Below are positions 60,152 to 64,000 of a stretch of DNA of 64,000 nt, in pieces. The notes under the pieces were generated by a model, which was not told the origin of the DNA, did no database searches, and saw nothing but the letters and a program-made list of their open reading frames with translations. Positions within the stretch are counted from its first letter, which is position 1. Every line of letters begins with the position of its first letter. A program made the translations under genes and the position numbers. This DNA comes from Sphagnum compactum (Eukaryota > Bryophyta > Sphagnopsida > Sphagnales). Location of the stretch: NCBI GenBank assembly GCA_965153455.1, contig OZ234503.1:12777118-12841117 (forward strand), read 5' to 3'.

Positions 60152-63100
60152 ATGGCGTCAGCTGCACAGTGTTTGCAGTGTTCAGGAATTGTAGGTTTCA
60201 GCAGCAGCAGCAGCAGCAGCTCCTCGGTGCTGGAGCTCACAGCCAATTACTGTGGCAGCAGGAGCAGGAGGACAAGAGCAGTTGTTGCTGCAAAGGGTGA
60301 TAGAGAACAGGAGAGGCGAAAACTATGGGATGGTAGTGGAGGTGGTGGTGGTGGTTGTGGCATGGAGCTTCTTACAACAAGCAATTTCTATGGCAGGAGA
60401 AGAAGAGTCATTGCTTCTGCTGCTGCTGCTGCTGCTGCTGTAAGGGGTTGTAGAGAATTGGATAGGCGAGAAATTATCAGAGATTTGAATGTAGCTGCTT
60501 CTTCTTCTTCTTCTTGTTCTTCAATTTCTGGCAACGTGACTGCTTTGTTGTTGGGTCCGAGGAAATCCAAGAGATGGAGAAGCTACTACATGGGCAGCAA
60601 CAGTAGGTGGCAGTGTATGTATAATGTGGTGGTGGTGCAAGCAGAGATGCAAGAAGAAGAGATTGGCACTGGGTTGGAGGACGACAAGAACAAGACGCAG
60701 CAGGAGGAGATGGTGTCATCATCAGCAGGTTTTGAGCAGAATGGACTTCGCGACTTCGCTACTGCTGCCACCACCAATGGTTTCAGCAGCAGAGATTCTT
60801 CAGCAGTGCTCCGAGAGGAAAAAGCAGCAGCAGAAGCAGAAGTTCTGGTTACCAGTGAGACTGGCACCAGTGGTAGAACTCGGAAACCTAGAACTCCTCG
60901 ACCCAATGCTGGTCGTACTAGTACCCGAAGAAAGAAGTCTTCAAAGACTGCGACACAAGAGGATGTCACAGACACAGAGACGGATGGGTTTTGTAGCGGT
61001 TTTAGCCCTAGCGAAGTAGGCACGGATGTAGAGTTTAGCGATGGTGGTGAGGTTCGAGATTCCAGAAGTGGGTCAGAAGCTGAAGTGGTCAGTGGTGATG
61101 GCTATGGAATGTCTTCTTCTTCTTCAAGGCCATCGGCAGCAGCTGGTCGGAGGGTTCTTCTTCAGCACAAAGACAAGAGTAATGGGAATGTCAGGATTAG
61201 GGTGAACGGCAAAAGGGATAGTAGATTCAGCAGAGGAGGAGGAGGAGAGGAGAAGGAGTTGCGGTTCATGTTTCTGGAGGCAATCATGGAGCGGGCATGG
61301 AATTCAGATGTTGCAGGTGCTGAGGAGGCCATGTCAGAGATGCAGATTGCTGGCTTACAAGCTGGACCTCGCGCTTACCATGGTCTTATTGTCGCCTACA
61401 CACGTGCTGGTGATACTGAAGGCGGGGTATGTTTTGCTGCCATTGTTCTCCTCCTCTCACCATCTCAGCAGCCCTCATCATTCAACCCTTGAAAGTGCAT
61501 GCGGAGGAGGAGGGTTCTCTCATGATAGGTATTTGGGTGTGTATGTGTTGTCTCAACAACTTCATTGTGGTTATTCTCTGATGCAAGCCATTGCCGTAAA
61601 CATTGTTGGGTGGTTGGGAAATGCATACAGCTCCAAGCCTTGAGGCGGGAAGTAGGAGTAGGGGTAAAACCATTGCCTGAAACAATGGTGGCACTGGCAC
61701 GGTTGTTTGGTGCAAAGGGTCAATTACAGCGTGGAGAAGAGGTTCTTGCAGCTATGGAAAAGTTGAACCATGATCCTCGTGTTGCTTGGCTTGTACTTGT
61801 TGGTAATTTCTCTCTCTCTCCTCTCTTGTATCATTTTGTTCATTCAGACTGGTCTTTCTTACAGTTGCAGAAGAAGTTTCTTCAGCATTTGCTTTGGTGA
61901 TTCTGCTACATAGGTACTGATTCATGGATGTGTCATATATCAATTGCTGGAAGCAGAGGAACTTTTCAGAGCTGGTTACAGAAGTGAGGCAAATTCAATT
62001 TTTCTCAGAGGTGCAAATGGAGGGCTTCGAGGAACAAATGAACTTTATGATATGTTGGTAGATGAGAACTGCAAAGTTGGTGATCATGAAAATGCCATCG
62101 ACATCCTTCGTGTGATGGAGTACGCTGGTCGCATGTCTACAACTTTCCATTACAATTGCTTGTTAAGGGCTCAGGTAGACATGCTTCCCATCTTTTAGTT
62201 TTTCCGATATGATTAAGGGATATCTGGTTGAATGAAGCCTTCCTTGTGATTGCTGCAAAAAACCTTTTCCGAATGTGATTGACATTTAGTTTCCAGTATT
62301 GATGGTTTGGTGAGTTCTTTTGTGATTGGGTTTGTGAACAGGCCAATGCAGGTGTGCCAGACATTGCTGCCATGACTTTTGAAACGATGCAGTACGGCAG
62401 AGGTGTGTGTTTTCTTGCACATGTTTTTTTTGGCTTTCAAGTGCCTTATTACCTCCTGTAGCTTTCCTTTTTATTGAAGCAGTCTGAGGGCTGCTCACAT
62501 TGTTTCTCAATCTGGTCTTATAGAGGAGATGAAGCCCGATACGGAGTCATACAACTGGCTGTTGCAGGCTCACACCCGCCACAAGTTTGGTGACAGGTTC
62601 AGGCCTACACCCCTCCTCCTATGATTCCAATCTCAGCTCCTCAAATTTTTTTGATTTTCATGATGTGAAAGTGCTTCATTTTATGTACATTTATGTGTCT
62701 TACAAGAAGTTGCTTGAGTGGATTATAGGTTGCAAGAGGTAGTAGACTTGCTGGGGGAGATGATTGAAGATCACAAACGTGTTCAACCAAACATGAAGAC
62801 CTATGCGTAAGTACGAGCAATGCCCTCATGTGGCTTTTTGTTTGTCAGCTCACATGGTAGGGTGCAGCACAATTTACAGGATGAAGTAACATGTGCATTG
62901 TGGATACATACATTATCATGTGAATCCCCTCTCCAGTGATGAAGCTTGACAGCGACAGCGACATTTTTAAATTTTGCAGGCTTCTGATTGAGTGCTTCAC
63001 CAAATATGGCCTTGTGAATGAGGCTGTTCGCCATTTCAGAGCACTGGTCAGGATACCTGGATCCATGTGCTATCTGGTCAGTGAGGGCCATGGTCGAGAG

Positions 63101-64000
63101 AGTGACCCGCTTTCTCTTTATCTCCGAGCTCTTTGTTTAGAAGGTATGTGCCACATTGATCACAATTGCAGCCTTGTATGTTTTTTTCAATTACTGGTGA
63201 TGAAGCCTGGGCCATGTGCTCTTGAGTTTGTAGTATTGAGATGTGGTGTGAATATCTATCTATCTGCCTTGTGCAGGAAGAGCATCGCAGTTGTTGGAGA
63301 CTTTGGAAGCCATGGTCAGGGACAACCAACCAATTCCCAAAAGGGCAATGCTGATAAACAGGAAGGGCCGTACATTGGTCAGCTCTTGGATTGAACCCTT
63401 GCAGCAGGAGGCAGACCTAGGTTATGAGGTGGACTATGCTGTGAGGTGAGCTAAGGCCTGACAAAACTTACTTCATGGACCCATTTAATTGCAACATCTG
63501 CGACAGACTCTGTAGTCTGAATTTGTCCTGATGTCTGTTAGTTGATGCATGTATTGGCAGGTTTATTGCAGAGGGAGGCATATCAGGCACACGAAGGAGA
63601 TGGAGTGCGTCAGCTGATGGGTCACGAGCTTTGAATCCAGATGATGATGGATTTGCTTATGCAGTCCCAGTGGAAGTGTCATATAAGGGCTTTCTAACAC
63701 AAATGCGCCGGCGCTACAATTTAAGGCTTATTCGGAAATTGCGCATGGAAGGTGCATCTGCATTAGGTCATGGTGCAACTGATGCTGATGTAAAGCGGGT
63801 AGTGGACAGGTGATGGCCCCTCCTTCTCTACTGGCTTCTTCAGGCAGGGTGCTGATGAAAATGTTGGAGAGGTGGTGGTCATGATATATCTTTGTCTGAA
63901 TTCTCAGTTGTTTCTTTTTCAGACTGGTGAGAGAAACCCTAGGGGACTCAAATTTTCAAGTGAAGAAGCCAAAGGCAGCAAGCAAGATGCTTGTAATAGA
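60152..64000 (+). CDS. PTAC3: Plastid transcriptionally active chromosome protein 3 (PPR + SAP), partial
   Basis: Component associated with the plastid-encoded RNA polymerase, needed for chloroplast transcription. Exons: 60152-61426, 61631-61792, 61914-62174, 62342-62402, 62524-62596, 62729-62806, 62980-63143, 63277-63445, 63561-63809, 63923-64000 and beyond; about 857 residues are in the window and all junctions keep phase. The N-terminus MASAAQCLQCSG plus a serine run looks like a chloroplast transit peptide, followed by a low-complexity basic/acidic region to about residue 370. The PPR part contains GPRAYHGLIVAYTRAGD, ETMVALARLFG, ELYDMLVDENCKVGDHENA, MKPDTESYNWLLQAHTR and PNMKTYALLIECFTKYG. 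The pTAC3-specific part has SSWIEPLQQEADLGYEVDY and FIAEGGISGTRRRW. The last codons, KPKAASKMLVIE, match the start of the SAP domain, which falls outside the window. Exon 2 ends at a GTACTT donor; a GTAATT 10 bases later breaks the frame. A longer in-frame start at 60065 is less likely. Confidence 0.9.

Noticed and set aside
61803-61808. GTAATT as the donor of pTAC3 exon 2
   Set aside because: It leaves phase 1, which does not fit the next exon. The GTACTT donor at 61793 keeps frame and gives the expected spacing between the AWL and LE motifs.

Overview
This is nuclear DNA from a green plant lineage (streptophyte). All four complete genes and the one partial gene are plant-type: a plant ubiquitin protease, a vacuolar ATPase subunit a, a RAD5/HLTF-like helicase, and pTAC3 of the plastid RNA polymerase complex. 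Genes have short introns with GT/AG borders, and two carry transit-peptide-like N-termini. The spacers are long, AT-rich and full of decayed transposons, and many genes carry CAG/CTG-derived runs of Q, A and S. A bacterial-type membrane glycosyltransferase and the style of the transposon relics suggest a spore-bearing plant or streptophyte alga rather than a flowering plant. That is inference; I cannot name the species.

Layout: 1-1625 is a Ty3/gypsy relic whose protease region is split by an 821-bp solo LTR. 4051-8114 (minus) is an eight-exon ubiquitin carboxyl-terminal hydrolase. 8.3-21.7 kb is an AT-rich desert with a second probable solo LTR (11904-12852) and a nearly full-length but broken hAT transposase (about 12860-14583). 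An 87-bp minisatellite (21727-22248) precedes a five-exon GT2 glycosyltransferase (22538-25179, minus), whose first exon-2/intron border is present three times in tandem. Two tandem-repeat arrays separate it from a 17-exon vacuolar ATPase subunit a gene (26539-33887, minus). A single-exon HIRAN-SNF2-RING-helicase gene lies at 36514-39303 (minus), with a duplicated upstream segment, a telo-box cluster and a 49-bp minisatellite behind it.

From 40.7 to 59.5 kb there is no recognisable gene. It holds a candidate Helitron (42560-43203), a GC-richer microsatellite island (46.6-47.8 kb), a fold-back family with inverted arms (48.1-49.5 kb) and a 36-bp tandem repeat. Base composition then changes sharply: a GC-rich segment with about 80-bp repeats leads into the pTAC3 gene (60152 onward, plus), which runs off the window just as its SAP domain begins.

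The genes do not form a pathway. They cover deubiquitination, lipid-linked sugar transfer, proton pumping, DNA-damage tolerance and plastid transcription. Exon borders were set by hand from reading-frame continuity, splice consensus and remembered family motifs; the summed coding lengths stay in frame for every gene.
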